Shown here: in pieces, positions 1 through 9,100 of the stretch
Layout of the letters: each line of letters begins with the position of its first letter
Position numbering within the stretch: position 1 is the stretch's first letter
NCBI GenBank assembly: GCA_027449865.1
Contig: DAIDKV010000261.1
Coordinates: 1 to 59,231, forward strand
DNA length: 59,231 bases
DNA from: Planctomycetales bacterium
GTDB taxonomy: Bacteria > Planctomycetota > Planctomycetia > Isosphaerales > Isosphaeraceae
Direction: 5' to 3'
The notes under the pieces: generated by a model
Seen by the model: only the letters and a program-made list of their open reading frames with translations
Told to the model about the DNA's origin: nothing
Database searches by the model: none
Translations under genes and position numbers: made by a program

Positions 1-89
1 GATGCATGAGGGAAGATGAGGCCGGATCGAAGGACGGGGCCCGAGGGCTCCGGGTCGTAGAAGGTACGTTCAATGATAATCCGATACAT
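1..89 (-). CDS. Possible 5' end of a leftward gene (partial)
   Basis: An ATG on the minus strand (bases 89-87) opens about 29 codons, beginning MYRIIIERTFYDPEPSG, without a stop before the window edge. There is no clear ribosome binding site and no recognisable domain. If real, it diverges from the methyltransferase gene that starts 43 bases away. The short length makes this weak; the stretch could equally be plain intergenic sequence. Confidence 0.25.
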   Translation of the reverse strand, partial: MYRIIIERTFYDPEPSGPVLRSGLIFPHA

Positions 90-131
90 GTGATGCCGTG
101 CCGCTCGGCCGACTAATATATAACGCTTGTT

Positions 132-1277
132 TTGGGTCTAGATAGCACCGCGACCATGGGTGATCTCCGAGCCGACGGTTTCAGTAGCTCAGCCAAACCG
201 GGCTCCGCGGCCGGCGAGAACCTCCATGGGGGTGGATGGCCCTCGGATGTTCGCTCGCAGCAGGGCACGGTGGCCGCTTCGGTTGAGAGTTCGGTCGCCG
301 CCGAGCCATCGTGCCTGATCTGCAACGGCTCGGTGCGGCCGCGCTATGGGCTTCCGGGCCTCTCGCGTCGGTTTTCGCTGGAGACAGTTGCCACGGTCTC
401 CTGGTGCGATGTGTGCGACGTCGGCTTCCTGTTCCCACGCCCCAGCCCCGAGGCCAACGCGCTGCTCTACGACGAGTATTTCGACCGGAAGAACCGCGGT
501 GCGGCGCTTTCGGTGCGACCGCACCCGACGTTGCTGAATCGCCTCCGCGTCCATCTCGCCTATCGCCTCGATTGGGGGTCAGGGAGCCAGATCGACCTGA
601 TTCGGAAGCACGTCAGTCAGGGCGAAGTGGATATGTGCGAGATCGGTTGCGGCACGGGTGACATGCTGTCGGCCTTCGCGCGCGCTGGGTTCCGGACCGT
701 GGGGGTCGAGCCCACCGCGTCGGCGATCCGCCAGGCGCGGGAGAAGGGCCTGGAGGTCCTGGCAGGGAGCGCCGAGGAACTCCCCGCCGCGCTGCCCCGC
801 GCTGCCTTCGATATCGTCTTGCTCACGCAGGTACTGGAACATTGCCATGACCCGATCCGGGCCATCCGCGGCGCGCTGTCTCTGTTGCGGCCGAGAGGGG
901 TGCTCGCCGTGGACGTTCCCAATTGCGGCTCGTTCCAGTTCCGGGATCGCGGCATGGACTGGTTCCATGCCGATCCCGGTCGGCATGTCAACTACTTCAC
1001 GCCCGGCGCCCTGCAGGCGCTGATGGGGCGAGTGGGAGCCGAGGTGCTCGACCGCTACTACTACCAGTACCTGGACCATTTCCTCGAAGAGCGGATTGAG
1101 GTAGAGCGCGTCGGCTGGGAGAGGACACAGCGTGGCGAGGGCTCCAGCGAGCCGTCGGGCTCGCCGCCGGTCAGCCGGCTCCGGCTGCTTGGGACGCTGG
1201 CGCGCACCTGCTTCCTGCCGCACGATCAGAAGTACGGGCTCGTGGGAGTGATCGCACGGCGCGTGGGGACAGTGTGA
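132..1277 (+). CDS. Class I SAM-dependent methyltransferase with N-terminal zinc ribbon
   Basis: The product is 381 residues from a TTG at 132; an in-frame ATG at 156 is an alternative start. A treble-clef-like zinc ribbon is visible as C61-x2-C64 and C92-x2-C95. It is followed by a Methyltransf_11/23-type Rossmann domain with motif I EIGCGTG (about 170-176), GVEP (about 191-194) and DIVLLTQVLEHCHDP (about 238-252). This zinc-ribbon plus methyltransferase layout is typical of sugar or natural-product C/O-methyltransferases and of methyltransferases in polysaccharide clusters. The acceptor cannot be read from the sequence. No glycan cluster surrounds it and it appears to be transcribed alone. 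The first 55 residues are low-complexity and may not all be translated. Confidence 0.85.
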   Translation: MGLDSTATMGDLRADGFSSSAKPGSAAGENLHGGGWPSDVRSQQGTVAASVESSVAAEPSCLICNGSVRPRYGLPGLSRRFSLETVATVSWCDVCDVGFLFPRPSPEANALLYDEYFDRKNRGAALSVRPHPTLLNRLRVHLAYRLDWGSGSQIDLIRKHVSQGEVDMCEIGCGTGDMLSAFARAGFRTVGVEPTASAIRQAREKGLEVLAGSAEELPAALPRAAFDIVLLTQVLEHCHDPIRAIRGALSLLRPRGVLAVDVPNCGSFQFRDRGMDWFHADPGRHVNYFTPGALQALMGRVGAEVLDRYYYQYLDHFLEERIEVERVGWERTQRGEGSSEPSGSPPVSRLRLLGTLARTCFLPHDQKYGLVGVIARRVGTV

Positions 1278-1301
1278 TTCCAGGTCCACCGCGCCAGGTT
1301 T

Positions 1302-1487
1302 GTGCCGCCGGCTCTTGAACAGGCGACGAGTCGCGAGGCACCGTCGCCCCGGACGATCGCGCCGAAGGTCCCAGCGCGACTGGCCGCGATCTGCCTGCGA
1401 GCGATCGCCCGACGCCCCGAGGATCGCTTTCCCTCCTGTGCCGATTTCGCCGAAGTCCTTCGCCGATGGATTCGCGACGGCCGGTGA
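1302..1487 (+). pseudogene. Remnant of a serine/threonine protein kinase (C-terminal lobe end)
   Basis: A 61-codon open stretch encodes VPARLAAICLRAIARRPEDR followed by FPSCADFAEVLRRW. This matches the end of the kinase C-lobe in bacterial Pkn-type kinases, where the pattern is 'P..L..IC.K.L...P..R..S...L...L..W'. The rest of the kinase domain (P-loop, HRD, DFG) is absent. The bases upstream belong to the methyltransferase gene and a short spacer. I infer a decayed gene of which only the last piece is left. A functional small protein is unlikely. Confidence 0.55.
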
Positions 1488-1520
1488 TGAGCCCACGCTG
1501 TCGGTGGGGCGCCCGAGGGT

Positions 1521-1552
1521 TGAACACGAAAATCACGAAAGGCACGAAAGGG
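1521..1552. repeat. CACGAAA 9-nt-period intergenic repeat, copy A
   Basis: Three CACGAAA heptamers spaced nine bases apart (aacacgaaaatcacgaaagg, then cacgaaag). The same motif appears inverted at 2425-2459, so the pair brackets the macro-domain gene. See the other copies at 5582, 5687, 38711, 38856, 39004, 50841 and 50994. Confidence 0.7.
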
Positions 1553-1733
1553 GAGAGCCCCGATCGGAGGCCGATCGTCCGGGCGGCCGGCGATGGAGCC
1601 GGCGCCGGGCGAGGGCGTCAGTGTTGAATATGTTGGCGGGCCGGCCGGCTTCGGATACGATGCGCCCGGGATGGAGGTAAGGCCACCCTCGCGATGTCGC
1701 GCGGGCGGTCGGGCCATCCGGGGAGCGTAAACG

Positions 1734-2348
1734 ATGCTCGAAACACTCTGGCTGGTCCACCCCGAAGAGGCGATGTGCGACGCCTTCCGGCGCCGGTTTC
1801 ACGGGTCATCGGGCGTCCGGGTGATCCGGGGGACGTTCGAGGAACTCGGGCCGCATGATGCGTTTGTCACCGCCGGGAATGCCTTCGGGATCATGACCGC
1901 CGGGATCGATGCGGCCGTCGTTCGGTACTTCGGCGAGTCGCTCATGCGGGGCGTCCAGCATCGGATTCTGGACGACTTCTTCGGCGAGCAACCGGTCGGG
2001 ACGGCCTTCGTGATCCCGACCGGCGATCGGTCGATCCCGTTCCTTGTCCACGCCCCGACGATGCGGGTCCCGGGGAGCATCGAGGGAACCGACAAGGTCT
2101 ACAACGCGACCTGGGCGGCGATCCTGGCGATCCACGCGCACAATCGGGTTTCGGGACAGAAGATCGAGGTGGCGGCGATGCCGGCGATGGGGACGGGCTT
2201 CGGCGGCGTCCCGTACGACGAGGCGGCCCGGCAGATGGCGGCGGCCTACCGACACTATCGCGAGCCACCCCACCGGCTCGACTGGGACTTCGTCGTCGAG
2301 CGGCAGAAGGCCATTCATTACGATGGCGGTCGACAGGTGGTCCGGTGA
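1734..2348 (+). CDS. Macro-domain protein (ADP-ribose binding / deacylation)
   Basis: The product is 204 residues from ATG 1734. It has the macro-domain signature: TAGNAFGIMTAGIDAAVVRY (about 47-66), where Asn49 and the Gly-rich turn contact ADP-ribose in family members, and a second phosphate-binding loop MPAMGTGFGGVP (about 149-160). Known macro proteins bind ADP-ribose or hydrolyse ADP-ribosylated protein, nucleic acid or O-acetyl-ADP-ribose. Which of these applies here is not visible. The gene stands alone, between inverted copies of the CACGAAA repeat. No ADP-ribosyltransferase toxin or NAD-consuming partner lies next to it, so a DarTG-like pairing is not supported. Confidence 0.85.
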   Translation: MLETLWLVHPEEAMCDAFRRRFHGSSGVRVIRGTFEELGPHDAFVTAGNAFGIMTAGIDAAVVRYFGESLMRGVQHRILDDFFGEQPVGTAFVIPTGDRSIPFLVHAPTMRVPGSIEGTDKVYNATWAAILAIHAHNRVSGQKIEVAAMPAMGTGFGGVPYDEAARQMAAAYRHYREPPHRLDWDFVVERQKAIHYDGGRQVVR

Positions 2349-2424
2349 GCGGCTCGGAGGATGGATAGCCCGGGTTTGAGAATGGTGCGAACGATGTCGG
2401 AAGTCGATTCGATCGAGCCTCGGC

Positions 2425-2459
2425 CTTCTTTCGTGTCTTTCGTACTTTTCGTGTTCGAT
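2425..2459. repeat. CACGAAA repeat, copy B (inverted)
   Basis: The reverse complement reads atcgaacacgaaaagtacga then aagacacgaaag, matching copy A in the opposite orientation. It lies between the macro-domain gene and the DUF6624 gene. Confidence 0.65.
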
Positions 2460-2614
2460 GGTCTTCAGGATTCGGTCCGCGGCATCCGGTCGGCCCTCAA
2501 CCGAGGGCGATCGCTCTGGCCCCCGGAGGCTCCGGCGTCTGCGACGCCTCCGTCCCCGGCCACCCCGACTCCGGTCGAGTCCCGCGCTCCATTCGATCGA
2601 TAGGATAGACCTTC

Positions 2615-3286
2615 ATGAAACGGCACGTTTTCGCGATCGTCGGCCTGATCTTCGTCGTCCCCGCCGCCGCTGATGGACCAAAGCCGAAGATCAAGGATCC
2701 CGACCTTCGGGCCGAGCTGCTCCGACGCATGAAGGCTGATCAGGACGCCCGGGGCGCGATCGTCGAATGGATGAAGCAGAACGCCCGGGGAAATCTCTCC
2801 AGCGAGGCAGCGATCATGGCCTCGCTGGACGCGATCCAACGGGCCGAGCTAAAGCGACTCGGCGAGCTTTGCCATCGGGTCGACGAGGAGAACACCCGGC
2901 GCCTCGGTCAAATCGTCGAACGACAAGGATGGCCGACGTTCTCGCTCGTCGGCAAGGACGGCGCGAAGGCCGCCTGGATCCTCGTCCAGCACGCCGATCA
3001 CGATCCGAGATTCCAGCGAAAATGCCTCGACCTCATGAAGAAAGAGCCACACGATCAGATCTTCCGGGACGATCTCGCGTACCTGACCGATCGCGTGCTG
3101 CTTGCCGAGGGGAAGAAGCAGGTCTATGGGACGCAGTTCGACCTGGTCGACGGCAAGTGTCGGCCGCGTCCGCTGGAAGATCCGGCGAACGTCGATCGTC
3201 GGCGGAAGGACGTCGGCCTCTCGCCGCTCGCCGAGTATCTCCGCGATGCGGAGAGAGCTTACACGGGCACACCGTCTGGGAAGTGA
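2615..3286 (+). CDS. Secreted DUF6624-family protein
   Basis: The product is 223 residues with a short signal peptide (KRHVFAIVGLIFVVPAAA, cleavage near residue 20). The body matches the DUF6624 pattern: an Arg-Met-Lys-rich first helix (LLRRMKADQDAR), then NTRRLGQIVERQGWPTFSLV, AAWILVQHADHDPRFQRKCL, YLTDRVLLAEGKKQVYGTQF and a final helix. These blocks recur across planctomycete and Bacteroidota members. No catalytic function is established for the family. The gene is monocistronic as far as the spacing shows. Confidence 0.75.
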   Translation: MKRHVFAIVGLIFVVPAAADGPKPKIKDPDLRAELLRRMKADQDARGAIVEWMKQNARGNLSSEAAIMASLDAIQRAELKRLGELCHRVDEENTRRLGQIVERQGWPTFSLVGKDGAKAAWILVQHADHDPRFQRKCLDLMKKEPHDQIFRDDLAYLTDRVLLAEGKKQVYGTQFDLVDGKCRPRPLEDPANVDRRRKDVGLSPLAEYLRDAERAYTGTPSGK

Positions 3287-3455
3287 ATGACCGCCGCGCT
3301 CCACGAAACTCTTACGGAGGCACTCCTGCGGGGTCGTCGCCTGATGCGCAGCCTGGGTGGACCAGGCCGTCGTGTCCGGCGCCGCGGCCAGGATCAACAA
3401 CGTCCTCGTTCCAGACTCCCGCGGACTCACCCTGTCGGCGAACGAGTGGGGGGAG

Positions 3456-4430
3456 TCAGTCGTCCAGGCGGAGTTCTTCAAGGGTTTGCGCATCAACGAG
3501 ATCGAGTTGGAGCTGAGCCAGCGCCTCCGGCGAGAGAGCTTCGACTCGCCGTTCGACCTCGGCCGGCAACGGGCCGAACTTCTTCCCCATCATCAGCAAG
3601 GCCGATCGCCGCATGCCCTGTTCGATGCCGCGTTCGATGCCCTGTTTGATGCCCTGTTTGATGCCCTGCTCCATGCCACGTTCATATGTGGTCTGCATGA
3701 GAGGCTTGACCTCGCGATAGGCTTCGGTCTGCAACAGCGTTTGCAACCGTTCCTTCTGCGTCTCGTCCAGGTCCGCGTATGCTTCCAGGCATTCCGTCAG
3801 CAGGAACCGTCGAAAGTCATTTTCGCTCGAACCGGCGATCCGCTTCAAGCCCTCCGCATACATCTCGGCCCGACGTTCGGCCGACTGCCGCATCAGGGCA
3901 CTGAGCGCCACTCCCAGCAGGTTCTCGCCCGTCACATACGTCTCCGCCTCAAGACCCGGCAGGCCGACGTAGGTGTACGCGAACCGGAGGATCGGCTCTT
4001 CCCAGAAGTGCTCTTCGTACACATCCCGGCCGATTCCATCCAGCCCAACCCGAAGCAGCAAGGCGATGGGGAGGACCGGCAAGCCGGTGTCGCGACGCAG
4101 TTGGACGTAGTCGTCGAACATCCGGGGTCGGAAGGTCGCGACGCTGTCGCGCGACTCGACCTCGATGTGGACCAGCGCCACCAGGTCGGTGGCGCCGGCG
4201 CTGGGCGGCGGGGCGTCGGGCCGGAGCTTCAGCAGGGCGATCAGGTCGAGCAGGCGTTTTTCACCCTGGGGCGGACTGGTGAACAGTTCCTTGTCCAGCT
4301 ATTCGATCTTGGTGAATTCAAAGCGAGCCGCCCAGAGCGGGAAGAAGCAGAGGAAAAACACATCGAAGAACTCTTTCAGGAGGACCTTGAGGCGTTGATC
4401 GTGGTCCTGAGATTCGGGCGCTGACATCAT
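3456..4430 (-). pseudogene. Rpn/DUF4351-type putative nuclease, interrupted by an in-frame TAG
   Basis: Read from ATG 4430, the frame runs 43 codons (MMSAPESQDHDQRLKVLLKE...RFEFTKIE), meets TAG at 4301-4299, and continues in the same frame for about 280 codons (LDKELFTSPPQGEKRLLDLI...) to the stop at 3456. Relatives usually have a Trp at this point (IEWLDKE), so TGG to TAG is the simplest explanation. The C-terminal part has the PD-(D/E)XK-like VALVHIEVESR core, a run of GIKQG/GIERG repeats (about 261-275), and a DUF4351-like tail. The family comprises recombination-promoting nuclease (Rpn)-like proteins that are often mobile. Without readthrough, only a fragment starting at an internal codon could be made. 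Confidence 0.75.
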
Positions 4431-4458
4431 TGAGTTCCCCAGGAGCCTCGGGCCCGAA

Positions 4459-5535
4459 TCAATGCCCGACGATCCTGAGGATGCGGTTGTTGCTGCTGTC
4501 GGAGATGTAGAGGGTGCCGTCGGCGGTGATGTAAACGCCGTGCGGTTGGGCCAGTTCGGCGGCGGTGGGTGGACCGTGAAGGCCCTTTGAACCCTTCCGG
4601 CCCGTCCCGGCGACCGCGACGATCGTCCCATTCTCGGGGCGGTAGAGGCGGATGCGGTGGTTTTCAGTGTCGGCGATGTAAACAAGCCCATGCGAGTCGG
4701 TGCAAAGATGCTTCGGACCGTTCATCCGCGCCTTGCGGGCGTCGCCGCCGTCGCCGGAGTCGCCCTTCTTGCCGTCGCCGGCGACCGTCCGGATCCGCCC
4801 CGATCGGTCGACGACCCGGAGCGCATGGCCGCCTCGTTCGAGGATGTAGACATTACCCTGTCCGTCGAGGGCGACGGCTCTCGGGTCGACCAGCGGCGCT
4901 GAGCGGGCGTCGTCGCCATCGCGCGGGACGCCCTTCTTGCCGTTGCCCGCGACCGTCGAGACGATCCCGGTGTCGAGGTCGACCCGTCGGACGCGTCGGT
5001 TGTCGAGATCGGCCAGGACGATCGCGTTCGCGGCGCGATCGACGGCGATGCAGTAAATCCCGCCGAAGTCCGCGCGGGTCGCCGGGCCGCCGTCGCCCGA
5101 GAAGCCTTTCTTACCGGTCCCGACGATCGTCTCGATCCGGCCGGTGTGAGCGTCGACCTTCCGGACGCGGTTGTTCCACGAGTCGGCGACCAGGATATCA
5201 CCGTTTTTGAGCATCGCCAGGTGATGCGGCCCGTTGAGCCGGGCCGTTGACGCCGGCCCGCCGTCGCCCTGGTCGCCGGGCTGGCCGTCGCCGGCGATCG
5301 TCGAGACGATCCCGTCGGGGCCGATCTTGCGGAGGCGGTGGCCGGTCATCTCGACGAAGTAAAGCGTCCCGTCGGCGCCGAAGTCGACCGCGAATGGCGA
5401 GACCAGCTTCGCGCGATCGGCCGGGGCGCCGTCGCCGCCGGTCCCGCCGCCGGCGACCAGTTCCAGTCGGGTTGCCGGCGCCTCGGCCTGGGCGGCCTGT
5501 CCGACGATCGCGAGCATTAGCAGGATCGGGGCCAT
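4459..5535 (-). CDS. Secreted NHL-repeat beta-propeller protein
   Basis: The start is set at ATG 5535, preceded by AAAGGAAC at good spacing, giving 358 residues with signal peptide MAPILLMLAIVGQAAQAEA. The chain contains about six NHL repeats. Each pairs a VAGDG/VAGNGKKG...GDGG.A loop (e.g. STIAGDGQPGDQGDGGPAS) with a strand like GTLYFVEMTGHRLRKIGPDG. They should form a six-bladed propeller. NHL proteins of this type in planctomycetes are exported and of unknown ligand. The stop is 28 bases from the start of the broken Rpn gene, but nothing else ties them together. Further upstream in-frame codons run into repeat DNA and are probably not translated. Confidence 0.8.
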   Translation of the reverse strand: MAPILLMLAIVGQAAQAEAPATRLELVAGGGTGGDGAPADRAKLVSPFAVDFGADGTLYFVEMTGHRLRKIGPDGIVSTIAGDGQPGDQGDGGPASTARLNGPHHLAMLKNGDILVADSWNNRVRKVDAHTGRIETIVGTGKKGFSGDGGPATRADFGGIYCIAVDRAANAIVLADLDNRRVRRVDLDTGIVSTVAGNGKKGVPRDGDDARSAPLVDPRAVALDGQGNVYILERGGHALRVVDRSGRIRTVAGDGKKGDSGDGGDARKARMNGPKHLCTDSHGLVYIADTENHRIRLYRPENGTIVAVAGTGRKGSKGLHGPPTAAELAQPHGVYITADGTLYISDSSNNRILRIVGH

Positions 5536-5581
5536 GGATCGTTCCTTTCGAAGTTGTTGCCGTCTCTGGTCGGCCGGCGAA

Positions 5582-5720
5582 GGATCGAACACGAAAATCA
5601 CGAAAATCACGAAAGGGGATAACGGCGCAACACTGGAGAGATCGTTCGAACGCCGCCAGTCGCGAACCGGCTCGTACCCTGGTCTTCTTTCGTGAATTTC
5701 GTGATTTTCGTGTTCGATCC
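5582..5720. repeat. CACGAAA repeats C and D as a 34-bp inverted pair
   Basis: The left arm 5582-5615 (ggatcgaacacgaaaatcac...) and right arm 5687-5720 are reverse complements over 34 bases with one mismatch, separated by 71 bases. They lie upstream of the NHL gene and could form a long cruciform or RNA hairpin. The rest of the 5536-6100 spacer holds no gene I can support. Confidence 0.75.
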
Positions 5721-6100
5721 CTCCGAGATCCGCCCGGGGGTGGGTCACCCGTTTGGACTGCCCGCCGATGATATCCCATCTCCCTGGCGCCGACGATCCC
5801 CAGCCGATCCCGGCTCGTTAAACAATTGTCACGCTGGCGGACCGACACACTTTCTTCGTAAGATGGGTCTTCACAGGCGACGACCTGTCACGGCCCCGTT
5901 GCGCTGCATCGGGTGTGCGAGCCGGGATCGGGCGTCGCGATGTGGACGACTATGAGACGAGACGAGAGGACCATCCCGCCCGGGGCGACGGGCCCCGACT
6001 CGGTTTCCCGCCGGTTTCGATCGACCTGCTTCCGACAATGAACCGGGCGATGGTGATGCGACCGGCCGACTCGCGGATCGCGATACGTGGAGCCTCCCAG

Positions 6101-9100
6101 ATGATGAAGATCAAGGCGAGGGGCAGTTGCGGGCTCGGGGCCGTCGCGGTCCTGCTCTCGATGACGATGGCGACGACAATGGCTGGCGACACGAAGCCGG
6201 CCGCGAAAAAGACGAAGGCCGTTGTGAAGGCGGGAGGGCCGAAGGTCAGCTACGACAAGCAGATCCGGCCGATCTTCCAGGCGCACTGCCAGGGTTGTCA
6301 TCAGCCGGCGAAGGCCGGCGGCGCCTACGTGATGACCGCCTTCGACCGGATGCTCAAGGGCGGTGAGAGCGGCGAGAAGGCGATCAACCCCGGCCATGCC
6401 GACGCCAGTTTCCTGATCGACAAGATCACTCCCGAGGACGGCAAGGCCGAGATGCCCCAGGATCAGCCGCCGCTCTCGGGCGCCGAGATCGAGCTGATCG
6501 CGCAGTGGATCCAGCAGGGAGCCGCCGACGACACCCCTGTCAACGCCCGCGCGAAGTACGACCTGGAGCATCCGCCCGAATACACCCGGCTGCCGGTCAT
6601 CCCCGCCGTCGCGTTCTCGCCGGATGGTTCGCTGCTCGCCGTCGCCGGGTTCCACGAGGTCCTTCTCTGGAAGGCCGACGGCTCCGCGCTCGTCGCCCGA
6701 CTGATCGGGCTCTCGCAGCGGATCGAGTCGCTCGCGTTCTCGCCCGATGGCAAGCGGCTTGCCGTGACCGGCGGCCGGCCGGCGCGGATGGGTGAGGTCC
6801 AGGTCTGGAGCGTCGCGAAGCGGAAGCTCGTGCTCTCCGTTCCCGTCACGTATGACACCGTCTACGGTGTGAGCTGGTCGCCCGACGGATCGAAGATCGC
6901 TTTTGGATGCGCCGACAACACCGTCCGCGCGATCGATTCGAAGACCGGCGAGCAGGTGCTTTTCATGGGGTCGCACGCCGACTGGGCGCTCGACACCGTT
7001 TTCTCGGCGGACGGCAAGAATTTGATCTCGGTTGGTCGGGACATGACGGCGAAGCTCACCGAGGTCGCCACGCAGCGGTTTGTCGACAACATTACCTCGA
7101 TCACTCCGGGCGCCCTCAAGGGCGGTCTTGGGGCGCTGGCGCGGCATCCGAATCGGGATGAGATCGTGGTCGGCGGCTCCGACGGCGAGCCGAAGCTTTA
7201 CCGCGTCTTTCGTCAGACGGCCCGCGTGATCGGCGACGACTCGAACCTGATCCGCGAGTTTCCGCCGCTCACCGGGCGTGTCACCAGCGTCGCCGTGAGC
7301 GACGACGGCAAGCGGATCGCCGCCAGCAGCAGCCTTGATGGCGCCGGTGAGGTGGTCGTTTATGGCTACGAGTTCGACACCGGATACCCCGACGAGCTGA
7401 AGAAGATCAATCAAAAGGTGGTGAGCTCGCGGTCGGCCGAGGAGAAGGCGAAGCTCGAGAAGTACCACAAGGAAGGCGTTCGCGAGATCGCCCGGGTGAA
7501 GGTTCCGCAGGGCGGGATCTACTCGGTCGCGTTCCGGCCCGATGGCAAGGTTCTCGCCGCCGCGGGTGCCGACGGAGTCATCCGGCTGATCGACCCCGAG
7601 AAGGGGACGACCCTCAAGGAGTTCGCCCCGGTCACGGTGAAGCCCTCCTCGATCGCGCAGGGACCGCCGCCCGCGCCCGTCGCGCCGAAGCAGGAAGAGG
7701 CCGTCGCCGCCGAGGCGCTGCCGAAGGATGCGAGCGTCCGAGCTCTTGAGGTCACGCCGAAGGCGCTTCGGCTGAACCATCGATTTGCTTATGCCCAGAT
7801 GCTGGTCACCGCCCGGCTCGCCTCGGGCGAGAAGATCGACGCGACCCGGATGGTCGAGGCGGTGCTCTCGTCGCCGGTTGCCGAGGTTTCGCGGTCGGGG
7901 CTGGTTCGGCCGATCGCCGATGGAAAGGCGACGCTTTCGCTTCGGCTGGCGGGGCAGTCGGTCGAGGTTCCGTTGACGGTTCTGGGTGTGAACACGTCGC
8001 CGAAGGTGGATTTTGTGCACGATGTCGCGCCGGTGCTCTCGCGGCTTGGCTGCAACGCCGGGACGTGTCACGGGAGTGCGCAGGGGAAGGCCGGCTTCAA
8101 GCTTTCGCTCCGCGGTTACGACCCGATCTTCGACGTCCGGGCCCTGACCGACGATCACGCGGCGCGTCGGGTCAACGTGGCCTCGCCCGACGATAGTCTG
8201 ATGCTTCTGAAGCCGACCGGTGCCGCGCCTCACGCGGGCGGGGTGCTGATGCAGCCTGGCGAGCCGTATTACGAGATGATCCGATCGTGGGTTTCCGACG
8301 GAGCCCGGCTCGATCTGACCTCGCCGAAGGTCGCTCGAATCGAGGTGGCGCCGGTGAACCCGGTCGTCGAGCGGATCGGGACGAGGCAGCAGCTTCGCGT
8401 GCTGGCGACCTACGCGAATGGCGAGGTCCGCGACGTCACCCGCGAGGCGTTCCTGGAAAGCGGCAACTCCGAGGTCGCGACCGCCGGGCGATCGGGCCTG
8501 ATGACGGCCATCCGTCGCGGCGAGGCGCCCGTGCTGGCCCGGTTCGAGGGGAATTATGCCTCGACAACCCTCACCGTGATGGGCGATCGGTCGGGCTTTG
8601 TCTGGTCGGAGCCGCCAGCTTACGGAACGATCGACAGGCTGGTCGCCGCGAAGTGGAGGCGGATGAAGATCCTGCCGTCGGGCCTTTGCACCGACGCCGA
8701 GTACATCCGGCGCGTGTCTCTCGATCTGACCGGCCTGCCGCCGTCGTCGGCCGACGTCCGGAAGTTCCTGGCCGATCCGCGTCCCAGCCAGGTGAAGCGC
8801 GACGAGCTGGTCGATCGACTGATCGGCAACCCGGATTTCGTCGATTACTGGACGAACAAGTGGGCCGACCTGCTTCAGGTCAACCGGAAGTTCCTGGGCG
8901 TCGAGGGCTCGCTGGCCTTCCGAGACTGGATTCGGAAGCAGGTCGCGACCAACACGCCGTATGACCGGTTCGTCCGAGAAATCCTCACGGCGGCCGGATC
9001 GAACCGCCAGAACCCGGCGGCCTCGTACTTCAAGATCCTCCGCGAGCCGACCGCCACGATGGAGAACACCACTCAGCTCTTCCTGGCGATCCGGTTCAAC

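Noticed and set aside
1734-2348. Macro-domain gene as part of a DarTG-like toxin-antitoxin system
   Set aside because: No ADP-ribosyltransferase gene is adjacent on either side.
3357-4424. A 355-codon plus-strand frame opposite the broken Rpn gene
   Set aside because: The Gln/Phe/Asp-rich repeats are the antisense of the GIKQG repeats; the minus strand has the protein motifs.
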